64,000 bases of DNA from NCBI RefSeq assembly GCF_958445495.1, contig NZ_CAUCSQ010000001.1, positions 1 to 64,000 of the forward strand, written 5' to 3'. Positions 16,136 to 24,417 of the stretch are shown piece after piece. This DNA comes from an uncultured Bacteroides sp. (GTDB lineage Bacteria > Bacteroidota > Bacteroidia > Bacteroidales > Bacteroidaceae). Positions within the stretch are counted from its first letter, which is position 1. Each line of letters opens with the position of its first letter. Under the pieces are notes generated by a model that saw nothing but the letters and a program-made list of their open reading frames with translations, did no database searches and had not been told where the DNA came from. A program made the position numbers and the translations under genes.

Positions 16136-16197
16136 TTCATTTCAGAGGTTTCTTAAACCGCCTCTTCAAACCCGATTTCCTATCTTTTCGATGAAAA

Positions 16198-16614
16198 TCA
16201 GTCCAGTTTCTTATGGATAAATTTACCTTCAATCCAATAAGTCGCACAACTCGATTTAAATTTCAGCAGTACATAACCCGGGTCGGCAGGACCTCCCGGA
16301 AAATGTCTGATAAACCAGTCCTGCCAAAGCTCCTGCTTCATCTTCCCGTCGGTTATCACTTCCACTTGTCCCGTCAACGCTACACTGTCTTCCTTATCCT
16401 GAAAACACAACCCTGCTTTCGGGTTTGATAAAAAATCAATTGTTTTCAGTGAATTCGCCCCGGTAGCCATCCAGATGGTGGAAATGCCTTCTGCCGAAAT
16501 TTTACTCATCGGCACAGGACGGGGATAACCTTCTTCATTTACGGAAGCAAGGGTAACGATTTCACATCTCTGCAACAACTCTGCCGCCTTCTCTTTCATT
16601 GTTTTCGTAGTCAT
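16198..16614 (-). CDS. Pyridoxamine 5'-phosphate oxidase-family protein (flavin split-barrel)
   Basis: The protein of about 138 residues starts at MTTKTMKEK and shows the split-barrel flavin-binding pattern: CEIVTLASVNEEGYPRPVPM, then STIWMATGANSLKTIDFLSNPKAGLCF and a VEVITD strand. These proteins bind FMN or F420-like cofactors or haem; the general-stress-protein-26 type is typical for this length. The ATG at 16638 would give an 8-residue extension crossing the promoter region, so I chose 16614. The gene is divergent from the exonuclease gene. Confidence 0.85.
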   Translation of the reverse strand: MTTKTMKEKAAELLQRCEIVTLASVNEEGYPRPVPMSKISAEGISTIWMATGANSLKTIDFLSNPKAGLCFQDKEDSVALTGQVEVITDGKMKQELWQDWFIRHFPGGPADPGYVLLKFKSSCATYWIEGKFIHKKLD

Positions 16615-16635
16615 AATCTGATTTTTATTTACGGG

Positions 16636-16672
16636 CAAATATAGAGAGAATAAATTCTAATTCATACATTTG
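16636..16672. promoter_or_regulatory. Divergent promoters of the PNPOx-like and exonuclease genes
   Basis: On the minus strand TATATTTG (16643-16636) serves the flavin split-barrel gene. On the plus strand TACATTTG (16665-16672) serves the exonuclease gene. Both are full -7 matches. The two transcripts would start back to back. Confidence 0.65.
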
Positions 16673-16693
16673 CATCCAAAAAAGACGGGACGG

Positions 16694-17281
16694 ATGAAAA
16701 ACTTTGCAGCGATTGATTTTGAAACAGCCAACGGCAAACGTACCAGCGTGTGCAGCGTGGGCGTCGTCATTGTGAGAGGAGGAAAGATTGTCAATAAAAT
16801 ATATCGCCTGATTCGTCCTGCTCCCAACTATTATACCCGGTGGACGACAGCCATTCACGGGCTGGCTTATGAAGACACGGCGGAAGCGGATGATTTTCCC
16901 GAAGTATGGGCGGAAATCAAACCGTTGATAGACGGCCTTCCGCTCGTCGCCCACAACAGCCCTTTTGACGAAGGTTGCCTTCGTGCGGTTCACGAACTGT
17001 ACGGAATGGCTTACCCCTCCTACAAATTCTACTGTACCTGCCGCACTTCAAGGAAAGTATTCGGAAAAGAACTGCCCAATCATCAACTGCACACGGTAGC
17101 CGCCCGGTGCGGATACGAGTTGGCCCGCCACCACCACGCACTCGCTGATGCGGAAGCCTGCGCCAGCATAGCCTTACGGATTATTCCCGAACCAAAGAAA
17201 GCGAAAAAGAGCGATGCCGACACTCACGCCGGAGACTTATTCGACCCGCCCGCTTCCCGGCAACTTGCCCCGAACCAATAA
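16694..17281 (+). CDS. DEDDh 3'-5' exonuclease (DNA polymerase III epsilon-like)
   Basis: The four acidic and His positions of the DnaQ superfamily are visible: Asp and Glu in AAIDFETANG, Asp in LVAHNSPFDEG, and His and Asp in HHHALADAEACA. The remaining 50 residues form a basic and then polar tail. At about 195 residues it is longer than the bare domain and is not fused to a polymerase, so it may proofread or act in repair. The start at 16694 follows the -7 box at 16665; the in-frame ATG at 16670 lies within that box. Confidence 0.9.
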   Translation: MKNFAAIDFETANGKRTSVCSVGVVIVRGGKIVNKIYRLIRPAPNYYTRWTTAIHGLAYEDTAEADDFPEVWAEIKPLIDGLPLVAHNSPFDEGCLRAVHELYGMAYPSYKFYCTCRTSRKVFGKELPNHQLHTVAARCGYELARHHHALADAEACASIALRIIPEPKKAKKSDADTHAGDLFDPPASRQLAPNQ

Positions 17282-17282
17282 A

Positions 17283-17316
17283 AAACACTGCGGCCACCCT
17301 TGTAACCGCAGTGTTT
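17283..17316. terminator. Bidirectional terminator between convergent genes
   Basis: Arms AACACTGCGG and CCGCAGTGTT are perfectly complementary. The hairpin is flanked by an A-run on the left and TTT on the right. It lies between the exonuclease gene and uxuA, which converge. Confidence 0.75.
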
Positions 17317-17346
17317 CCAATAGAACGATACCGCTATGTATTCCGG

Positions 17347-18531
<1,185 letters not shown>

Positions 18532-18578
18532 TTACAAATTACTAATTACGATTGAAATAATACGGGCTCATCCCGGAA

Positions 18579-19391
18579 TCAGATGGAGAAAGCATCGAAA
18601 CCGCCGTCAATGACCGCAACCGTACCCGTCACGAAGTTGGAAGCGTCACTAATCAGGTAATGGATGGTTCCATAAAGGTCTTCCGGCTCACCGAAACGGT
18701 TGAACGGAGTATGAGCGAGGATTGTCTTCGAACGGTCGGTCAGGGAACCGTCCGGATTCGTCAGCAACGTACGGTTCTGTTCGGTCAGGAAGAATCCCGG
18801 AGCAATGGCGTTTACACGCAGGCCGTTACCGAATTTCAATGCCAGTTCACCTGCCATATACTTGGTAAAGTTCGCAATCGCCGCTTTCGCCGCACCGTAA
18901 CCCACCACGCGAGTCAACGGACGGAGCGCGGATTCGGAACAGAAGTTAACAATAGCCCCTTTTTTCTGTCCCACCATCACCTCTGCAAATACCATTGTAG
19001 GCAATACCGTACCGAACAGGTTAAGGTCTACCACCTTTTTGAAAGCATCAACCTGCAAATCGAAGAAAGTCTTATCCGGCGCGATTGTAGCACCCGCCAT
19101 ATTACCGCCGGCAGCATTCAGCAAGACATCAATACGGCCGTACGCTTTCAGGATTTCCGCTTTATTGCCTTCCAGGATTTCCTTGTCCATGACATCCGTG
19201 TACAGGAACATCGCCTCATTGCCTGCCGCCTTGATACTCTCAGCCAACGCTTTTCCCGTTTCCTCGCTTCTGTCGAGTATAACGACTTTCGCGCCTTCTT
19301 TTGCCAGATAGGCAGCAATACCCTTACCCAAGATTCCGGCTCCACCGGTGATAACAACTACTTTGTCCTTTACATTAAATAATTCATTCAT
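18579..19391 (-). CDS. SDR-family oxidoreductase, probable D-mannonate oxidoreductase (fructuronate reductase)
   Basis: The 270-residue short-chain dehydrogenase has the cofactor motif TGGAGILGKGI, the NAAG motif (LLNAAGGNMAG), the catalytic Ser-Tyr-Lys in FCSESALRPLTRVVGYGAAKAA, and a C-terminal VIDGGFDAFSI. Bacteroides uses an SDR enzyme where enteric bacteria use UxuB. The position between uxuA and its regulator supports fructuronate/mannonate as substrates. I use the second Met (MNELFN, 19391), 21 bases after the regulator's stop, rather than 19400. Confidence 0.87.
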   Translation of the reverse strand: MNELFNVKDKVVVITGGAGILGKGIAAYLAKEGAKVVILDRSEETGKALAESIKAAGNEAMFLYTDVMDKEILEGNKAEILKAYGRIDVLLNAAGGNMAGATIAPDKTFFDLQVDAFKKVVDLNLFGTVLPTMVFAEVMVGQKKGAIVNFCSESALRPLTRVVGYGAAKAAIANFTKYMAGELALKFGNGLRVNAIAPGFFLTEQNRTLLTNPDGSLTDRSKTILAHTPFNRFGEPEDLYGTIHYLISDASNFVTGTVAVIDGGFDAFSI

Positions 19392-19412
19392 CGTTTCCAA
19401 AAATTTATGTGT

Positions 19413-20483
19413 TTACAATTTATTATTCAGATAATATTTCAAGTTCTCTTTAAGAAGGATATCTATCGGCATCAGGTTCGCCTGTTCCGGATTCTGCCTG
19501 AAAAGCAAATAGTTGCATAAAGACCGGACACCTTCATATCCTTGCCGTTCAGGACGCTGGGCAATCAAAGCCGTTATTATGCCTTCCGAAAGCAACCGGG
19601 TGTTTCTCCCGATAAGGTCATACCCCACGAGCTTTACCGGACGCATTGTCCTTGCTTTCAGATAATTCCCCAGAATGTAACAAGCGGAATTGAAAATGAC
19701 AGCCCCTTCGATACCCGGATTTGCTTCAAAGATTTCATCCAGCCTGGCGAAATTATATACCGAATCATTGATTTTCAATTCCACTTCATGCAGGTTGCCG
19801 GCAAATCCCGTCTCCCTCAAATAATGGCAAAACCCTTCCCTGCGATTCTTCCCTTGATTGGAATCATTTTTCCCGTTGTGGATAATCCGCGCCGTCAGGA
19901 TATCGGAAACCGGAGAAATCCTGTCCGTCAGCAACCTTGCGGCAATGACTCCGGCATCATAGGATTCCGTTCCGAAATACGCCAACTGGCGTTGTCCCTC
20001 AATATTGGAATCGACATAAACATAAGGTATTCCATGCCGGTCGAGCTCCTGCGAAAGCCGGATAACGGAATCCGTGAACAAGGTAGCTATCAACACCCCA
20101 TCCGCCTTTTCATCCGGCAAATTGCGGACTATATCGTCAAACGTTTTATTGTTATACTGGTCAAAGAAAAGTTTCGTAATCGTTATATTGTAAGATTCCA
20201 TCTCGGCAGCCGCCTTATCGATACCTTCCGAAATAGCTTCCCAATATTCCCCTTGCACGAAAGACGGAGTGACGGCAAAAAGATGATACTGTTTTTTAGA
20301 CGCCAATGAACGCGCCATGAGATTCGGTTGGTAATGAACCATATCCAGAATTGCCCGCACCTTTTTCCTGTTCTCCTCAGATACCCGCCCGCGGTCATGA
20401 ATCACCCGGTCCACCGTGCCGACAGAGACACCCGCCATCTTAGCGATATCTACAATACGGATATTTGAAGATTCCTTGTCCAT
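19413..20483 (-). CDS. LacI-family transcriptional regulator of the hexuronate operon
   Basis: The N-terminal helix-turn-helix is IRIVDIAKMAGVSVGTVDRV with the hinge region YQPNLMARSLASK. A periplasmic-binding-type sensor domain follows (HLFAVTPSFVQGEYWEAISEG, DGVLIATLF, YVDSNIEG, KLVGYDLIGRN). It is the first gene of the operon with the SDR gene and uxuA, so it probably represses its own operon and responds to a uronate intermediate. A perfect palindrome with a central CG, the hallmark of LacI-type operators, lies just upstream of its promoter. Confidence 0.92.
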   Translation of the reverse strand: MDKESSNIRIVDIAKMAGVSVGTVDRVIHDRGRVSEENRKKVRAILDMVHYQPNLMARSLASKKQYHLFAVTPSFVQGEYWEAISEGIDKAAAEMESYNITITKLFFDQYNNKTFDDIVRNLPDEKADGVLIATLFTDSVIRLSQELDRHGIPYVYVDSNIEGQRQLAYFGTESYDAGVIAARLLTDRISPVSDILTARIIHNGKNDSNQGKNRREGFCHYLRETGFAGNLHEVELKINDSVYNFARLDEIFEANPGIEGAVIFNSACYILGNYLKARTMRPVKLVGYDLIGRNTRLLSEGIITALIAQRPERQGYEGVRSLCNYLLFRQNPEQANLMPIDILLKENLKYYLNNKL

Positions 20484-20511
20484 TCTCAAGAAGCACTTTG
20501 TTTTTCGCGGA

Positions 20512-20542
20512 CAAAAGTAAAATGAATTATTGAATTAAACAA
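20512..20542 (-). promoter_or_regulatory. Promoter of the LacI-SDR-uxuA operon
   Basis: On the minus strand TTG (20542-20540) and TACTTTTG (20519-20512) are separated by 20 bases. The -7 box is a full match, 28 bases upstream of the regulator ATG. Confidence 0.7.
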
Positions 20543-20544
20543 TA

Positions 20545-20560
20545 GTGTGTGCGCACACAC
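20545..20560. promoter_or_regulatory. Probable LacI-type operator O1
   Basis: GTGTGTGCGCACACAC is a perfect 16-base palindrome with central CG. It abuts the -33 region of the operon promoter, about 46 bases upstream of the predicted start. Confidence 0.7.
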
Positions 20561-20753
20561 CTCTAAATAATACAAAGGTTATCCGATTAATTATCAACGA
20601 ATTATCACATATTAAAGATTCCGGCACATGTTGTTAAACATAAGAAAAACAGGAAAAAACAACAAGAAAGGTTTCGGAAAACCGGCATGAATGAGAGAAA
20701 AAGACTGTTTATCATACAGAAAAAGGGAACGGAAGAAGGGAAAAACAGAAAAA

Positions 20754-20767
20754 TGTGCGCGGACACA
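20754..20767. promoter_or_regulatory. Possible second operator O2
   Basis: TGTGCGCGGACACA matches the central 14 bases of O1 at 12 positions. It lies 208 bases further upstream, a distance that allows DNA looping by a tetrameric repressor. The rest of the 20561-20813 gap shows no convincing gene. Confidence 0.4.
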
Positions 20768-20813
20768 CACCGGTATGTCCATTCAGGGAAAACGGGTGTA
20801 AACCTAAAAAAAT

Positions 20814-20850
20814 AATTGGTAATCAATCATATACAAATCGATTACCAATT
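20814..20850 (-). terminator. Intrinsic terminator of the small membrane-protein operon
   Basis: Perfect 11-base arms AATTGGTAATC and GATTACCAATT surround a 15-base loop. On the minus strand the stem is followed by ATTTTTTT. It lies 9 bases after the stop of the gene at 20860. Confidence 0.8.
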
Positions 20851-20859
20851 ACAAGTCCA

Positions 20860-21147
20860 TTATTTTTCCCACTTATCTTTTGCTTTTCCCGCTACCTTAT
20901 CGGCTTCCTCCGCCACTTTATCCGCAATATCCGCTCCGGCCTCCACAGCTTTAAGCCCCAGATTCATTGCTTTTTGTTCAGCATGAGCCGCCGTAACCTT
21001 AGCGTCGTGGCCGATACGATGGATAGCGTCATAAATATTGCTTTCCAACTGCCTGGCTTTCGCAGTGCGTGAAAGACGATAAGCGACCGCGCCAAAGATT
21101 GAACCGATTCCAAGTCCAATCCAGAAACTACCATGTCTACATTCCAT
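20860..21147 (-). CDS. Small YtxH-like membrane-anchored helical protein
   Basis: The 95-residue protein has an N-terminal membrane segment (SFWIGLGIGSIFGAVAYRL) followed by a long charged helix rich in Ala, Glu, Asp and Lys (ADKVAEEADKVAGKAKDKW). This is the layout of YtxH-type general-stress proteins, although the match is by pattern only. It follows the GlsB-like gene by 41 bases and is followed by a strong terminator, so the two form a short operon. No catalytic motif is seen. Confidence 0.7.
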   Translation of the reverse strand: MECRHGSFWIGLGIGSIFGAVAYRLSRTAKARQLESNIYDAIHRIGHDAKVTAAHAEQKAMNLGLKAVEAGADIADKVAEEADKVAGKAKDKWEK

Positions 21148-21188
21148 AATTAAGTTCAGTTTTTTAGATTAAAAATTATATAAACTAC

Positions 21189-21434
21189 CTATTCGGATTT
21201 CGAAAATAAAGAAGCAATCCACAGCACCAGAATAGCTCCTATCGTAGAAGTGATTAAACTTCCTATCAATCCTGAAGCCGCCAGTCCGAAAAGGGCGAAC
21301 ACCCATCCGCCCAACACTCCTCCGAGAATACCCAACAACAAATTTATGATAAGCCCGAAACCTCCGCCGCGCATAATCTTGCCTGCGAGGAATCCGGCTA
21401 TGATACCAATGATGATATACCAAATAAAACCCAT
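21189..21434 (-). CDS. GlsB/YeaQ/YmgE-family stress-response membrane protein
   Basis: The 81-residue, glycine-rich integral membrane protein has three hydrophobic segments and the family signature FLAGKIMRGGGFGLIINLLLG (first 20 residues given only in part here: AGKIMRGGGFG), then GGVLGGWVF. These proteins are linked to general stress and acid responses; a transport or mechanical role is not known. A purine-rich AAGGAG lies 9 bases before the ATG, unusually close to a Shine-Dalgarno site for this phylum. Confidence 0.9.
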   Translation of the reverse strand: MGFIWYIIIGIIAGFLAGKIMRGGGFGLIINLLLGILGGVLGGWVFALFGLAASGLIGSLITSTIGAILVLWIASLFSKSE

Positions 21435-21586
21435 ATTCTACTCCTTTTTTATTTAAACAACAGCAGTTGCGAAGAATGGTTCAGTCTGCCGAAACCGAAT
21501 TAACGACAATTGACAATCGCCGGCACAACTTTCATATCCATCCCTAATTAATTGCGGCAAACCTATCGAGAAACAAGAAGTTTACG

Positions 21587-21594
21587 TACCTTTG
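21587..21594 (+). promoter_or_regulatory. -7 box of the MFS transporter gene
   Basis: TACCTTTG is a full -7 match 41 bases upstream of the ATG at 21636. It lies inside the longer open frame, which excludes the upstream ATG at 21552 as the real start. Confidence 0.65.
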
Positions 21595-21635
21595 CAGCCG
21601 ATTTTTCAGGAACATTTCAAAAAGATACAGGCATC

Positions 21636-22841
21636 ATGGTACAAAATCAGGAACAACCCGCAGGAAAAATTACATTTTCCATCTTAATCGCATTAAGCCT
21701 CTCACACTGTCTCAACGACCTTTTACAATCCGTCCTTTCAGCCGCCTATCCGCTGTTCAAGGACGATTTAGGGTTGACTTTCGCCCAAATCGGCCTTATC
21801 ACGTTAGTTTACCAGCTTTCGGCTTCCGTTTTCCAACCGATTACCGGAATCATCTTCGACAAGTATCCCGTCGCATGGTCACTGCCTATCGGGATGAGTT
21901 TCACAATGACCGGTCTAATCAATCTGGCATTCTCTGAAAACCTCTGTTGGATATTGCTGTCCGTATTCCTAATCGGAATCGGCTCTTCCGTATTGCATCC
22001 GGAAGCTTCCCGCATCACCTTCCTGGCATCGGGCGGAAAACGCGGACTGGCACAGTCGCTTTTCCAAGTAGGCGGCAACTTCGGAGGCTCGTTAGGCCCC
22101 CTGCTGGTCGCCCTGTTAGTAGCGCCGTACGGGAGACGCCACCTTCTCATTTTCGCATTTGTGGCCTTAGCCGCTATCGGAGTGATGTACCCGATTTGCA
22201 AATGGTATAAATCCTACCTCAACCGGATGAAGGTGCAGGCCGCCAGCGACAGGAAACCGGCCCGTCTTCCCCTGCCGATGGACAAGACAGCCTTCTCCAT
22301 CGCAATACTACTGATATTGATTTTCTCCAAATACATCTACATGGCGAGCCTCACCAGTTATTATACTTTCTACCTGATTCATAAATTCAACGTCAGCGTA
22401 CAAGAATCGCAATTATACCTGTTCATCTTCCTGGTAGCCACTGCCATCGGAACGCTGATTGGCGGTCCCGTCGGCGACCGTATCGGCCGGAAATACGTCA
22501 TCTGGGCTTCCATCCTGGGAACCGCCCCATTCAGCTTGCTGATGCCGCACGCCACCCTGGTATGGACCGTAATCCTCAGCTTCTGCGTAGGATTGATGCT
22601 GTCTTCCGCTTTTCCCGCCATCCTGCTCTATGCCCAGGAACTGCTCCCTACCAAACTCGGCCTGATATCGGGACTGTTCTTCGGATTCGCTTTCGGAGTC
22701 GCAGGCGTCGCATCGGCCGTACTCGGCAACCTGGCGGACAAAACGAGTATCGAATACGTATATAACATGTGTGCCTATATGCCGTTATTGGGATTAGTCA
22801 CGTTCTTTTTGCCTAATCTGAAAAAACAAAAGGTAAGCTGA
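21636..22841 (+). CDS. MFS transporter, fosmidomycin-resistance (Fsr) type
   Basis: The protein of about 400 residues has 12 predicted membrane helices. SLSHCLNDLLQSVLSAAYPLF near the N-terminus (first 20: SLSHCLNDLLQSVLSAAYPL) and GIGSSVLHPEASRITFLASG with GLAQSLFQVGGNFGGSLGPL are typical of the Fsr group. The second half has GGPVGDRIGRKYVIWAS, the usual MFS loop. Fsr-like carriers export small polar compounds including fosmidomycin; the native substrate is unknown. It is monocistronic with its own promoter. Confidence 0.9.
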   Translation: MVQNQEQPAGKITFSILIALSLSHCLNDLLQSVLSAAYPLFKDDLGLTFAQIGLITLVYQLSASVFQPITGIIFDKYPVAWSLPIGMSFTMTGLINLAFSENLCWILLSVFLIGIGSSVLHPEASRITFLASGGKRGLAQSLFQVGGNFGGSLGPLLVALLVAPYGRRHLLIFAFVALAAIGVMYPICKWYKSYLNRMKVQAASDRKPARLPLPMDKTAFSIAILLILIFSKYIYMASLTSYYTFYLIHKFNVSVQESQLYLFIFLVATAIGTLIGGPVGDRIGRKYVIWASILGTAPFSLLMPHATLVWTVILSFCVGLMLSSAFPAILLYAQELLPTKLGLISGLFFGFAFGVAGVASAVLGNLADKTSIEYVYNMCAYMPLLGLVTFFLPNLKKQKVS

Positions 22842-22850
22842 AACCCAAAA

Positions 22851-22881
22851 GCCGGCGCGCGTCGTCACGACGCACGCCGGC
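22851..22881 (-). terminator. GC-rich hairpin after the first susCD pair
   Basis: The stem pairs GCCGGCG and GCGTCGT with ACGACGC and CGCCGGC, with one mismatch between the two blocks. On the minus strand it is followed by TTTT. It lies between the convergent MFS and susD genes and can end both. Confidence 0.65.
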
Positions 22882-22921
22882 CTGCCAATTAAGGTCAAAG
22901 TCAAAAAATTAAGAGAGCTAT

Positions 22922-24406
22922 TTATAAATTAGGGTTAGCGTTTATTTCTTTCTGCGGAACAGCGTACAGGTAATAAGTGCTGTTCGCCGTAAACGGTTTG
23001 CCGTTCGGGAACCTCAGGAACCAATGCCCCAAAGGATTCCGTCTGGCGAAACTTCCATCCTCCTGCCAACAGTCTACCTCTGTCTTCTGCATCTCTTCAG
23101 ACAAAGCGGTGCGCTCCACAGCCTTCTGGGTACGAAGCAGGTCGGTAATGCCGAACCCTTCTCCCCAAAGCTCGCGACGGCGTTCCATCAGAATCTCGTC
23201 GATAACCTCCTCCCGCGACTTCCCCGTCACGTCATAATCCGCCACTCCGCGGGCATTGCGCAAACCGTTCAACGGAACGACAGCCTGCTCCAGCGCCACC
23301 CCGTCGCGAACTTTCGCCTCCGCCTCTATCAGGTACATTTCCGCCGCGCGCATCAAAACCAAATCAGCCGTATCGTCCGCACGCATGTGGAATTTCTTAT
23401 ATCCCAGATACCCTTCACGCATCCACTGAAACAGAGGCAGACGGATATCGCCTTCCACAAAGGTGTCTTTCAAATGAGGGTCGGCCATAAAACTACTGTA
23501 AGCTCCTACATATGTCGCATCCAGATAATAGAAATTATAACTGGCATCCGACTGGGAAGGAATCTGTGGAAATCCCCATATCCATTCTTTATTGGAAACA
23601 GTATTGAATCCCTCGTATTCGGCAGTAGTCGTCATCAGGGAATAGCCTTCGCGCGCATCTTCGGCAGCTTTCGCCGCCTTTCCCCACTCGCCGGTCAACA
23701 GGTAAGCACGCGCCAAAAGCCCGTTGACGACTGCCGTATTCGGTTTAAACTTCTGGTTATCGCCGCTCCGGACATAATCTTTCAAATAGGCTTTCGCCGA
23801 ATTCAAATCGTCAAAGATACGCTGGTAAACCTGCGCTACCGTCGATTTGCCCTTCGGAACCGTCGAACCGGTATTCGGCTCGGTATATACGGGAACGCAC
23901 GGCGCATCCTTATCTTTCAAATAAGTAAACTGGTAATGCTGTACCAGATGCAGGTAACAAAAAGCGCGCAAAGCCAATGCTTGTCCCCAGGCCTGCCGGA
24001 GTTCTTTCGAATCCCCTTGAATGGAAACGGCGGCGTTGCAATTATCTATCGTCTTGTACATCAGATACCAGGCAAACTCCGTCCTGTTGTTCGAAGGTAT
24101 GGCTACATCGTTAAACTGATACGAAGAATTAAAACCGTATTTCGGACGGGAAACCACATCGTCCGCCATCATATCGTCCTGGCATTGGAGTGCACGGTAG
24201 CCGATATTGGCATACGTACTTGAATAACCGAAGAGATTATACCAGGCGCCGTTCACAAGCGCTTCCGCATTTTCGGGTACAGGCACTTTCCCAGAACTTA
24301 CCGCATCCGTCGGGTCCGTATCCAAAAAGCCGCTGCCGCAACCGGTTGCCAGAAAGAGAGCGGCAACCGCCGCCAGAATAGATTGTATTTTTATTTTTCC
24401 CATCAT
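22922..24406 (-). CDS. SusD/RagB-family nutrient-binding lipoprotein
   Basis: The 494-residue protein starts with a lipoprotein signal (AALFLATGCGS) and shows SusD features: FLDTDPTDAV after the Cys, TPR-like helices (WGQALALRAFCYLHLVQHYQ, VNGLLARAYLLTGEWGKAA), and a C-terminal region with LRNARGVADYDV, EILMERRRELWGEGF and the tail AVPQKEINANPNL. It sits on the cell surface as the lid of the partner SusC barrel encoded 11 bases upstream. No glycan enzyme is adjacent, so the ligand is unknown. A second ATG three bases in is equally possible. Confidence 0.93.
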   Translation of the reverse strand: MMGKIKIQSILAAVAALFLATGCGSGFLDTDPTDAVSSGKVPVPENAEALVNGAWYNLFGYSSTYANIGYRALQCQDDMMADDVVSRPKYGFNSSYQFNDVAIPSNNRTEFAWYLMYKTIDNCNAAVSIQGDSKELRQAWGQALALRAFCYLHLVQHYQFTYLKDKDAPCVPVYTEPNTGSTVPKGKSTVAQVYQRIFDDLNSAKAYLKDYVRSGDNQKFKPNTAVVNGLLARAYLLTGEWGKAAKAAEDAREGYSLMTTTAEYEGFNTVSNKEWIWGFPQIPSQSDASYNFYYLDATYVGAYSSFMADPHLKDTFVEGDIRLPLFQWMREGYLGYKKFHMRADDTADLVLMRAAEMYLIEAEAKVRDGVALEQAVVPLNGLRNARGVADYDVTGKSREEVIDEILMERRRELWGEGFGITDLLRTQKAVERTALSEEMQKTEVDCWQEDGSFARRNPLGHWFLRFPNGKPFTANSTYYLYAVPQKEINANPNL

Positions 24407-24417
24407 TTAGCCTGAAT

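Noticed and set aside
20605..20826. Minus-strand Phe/Cys-rich frame of 73 codons
   Set aside because: It covers the operator region and terminator and has a low-complexity hydrophobic composition; no start signal or conservation cue is seen.
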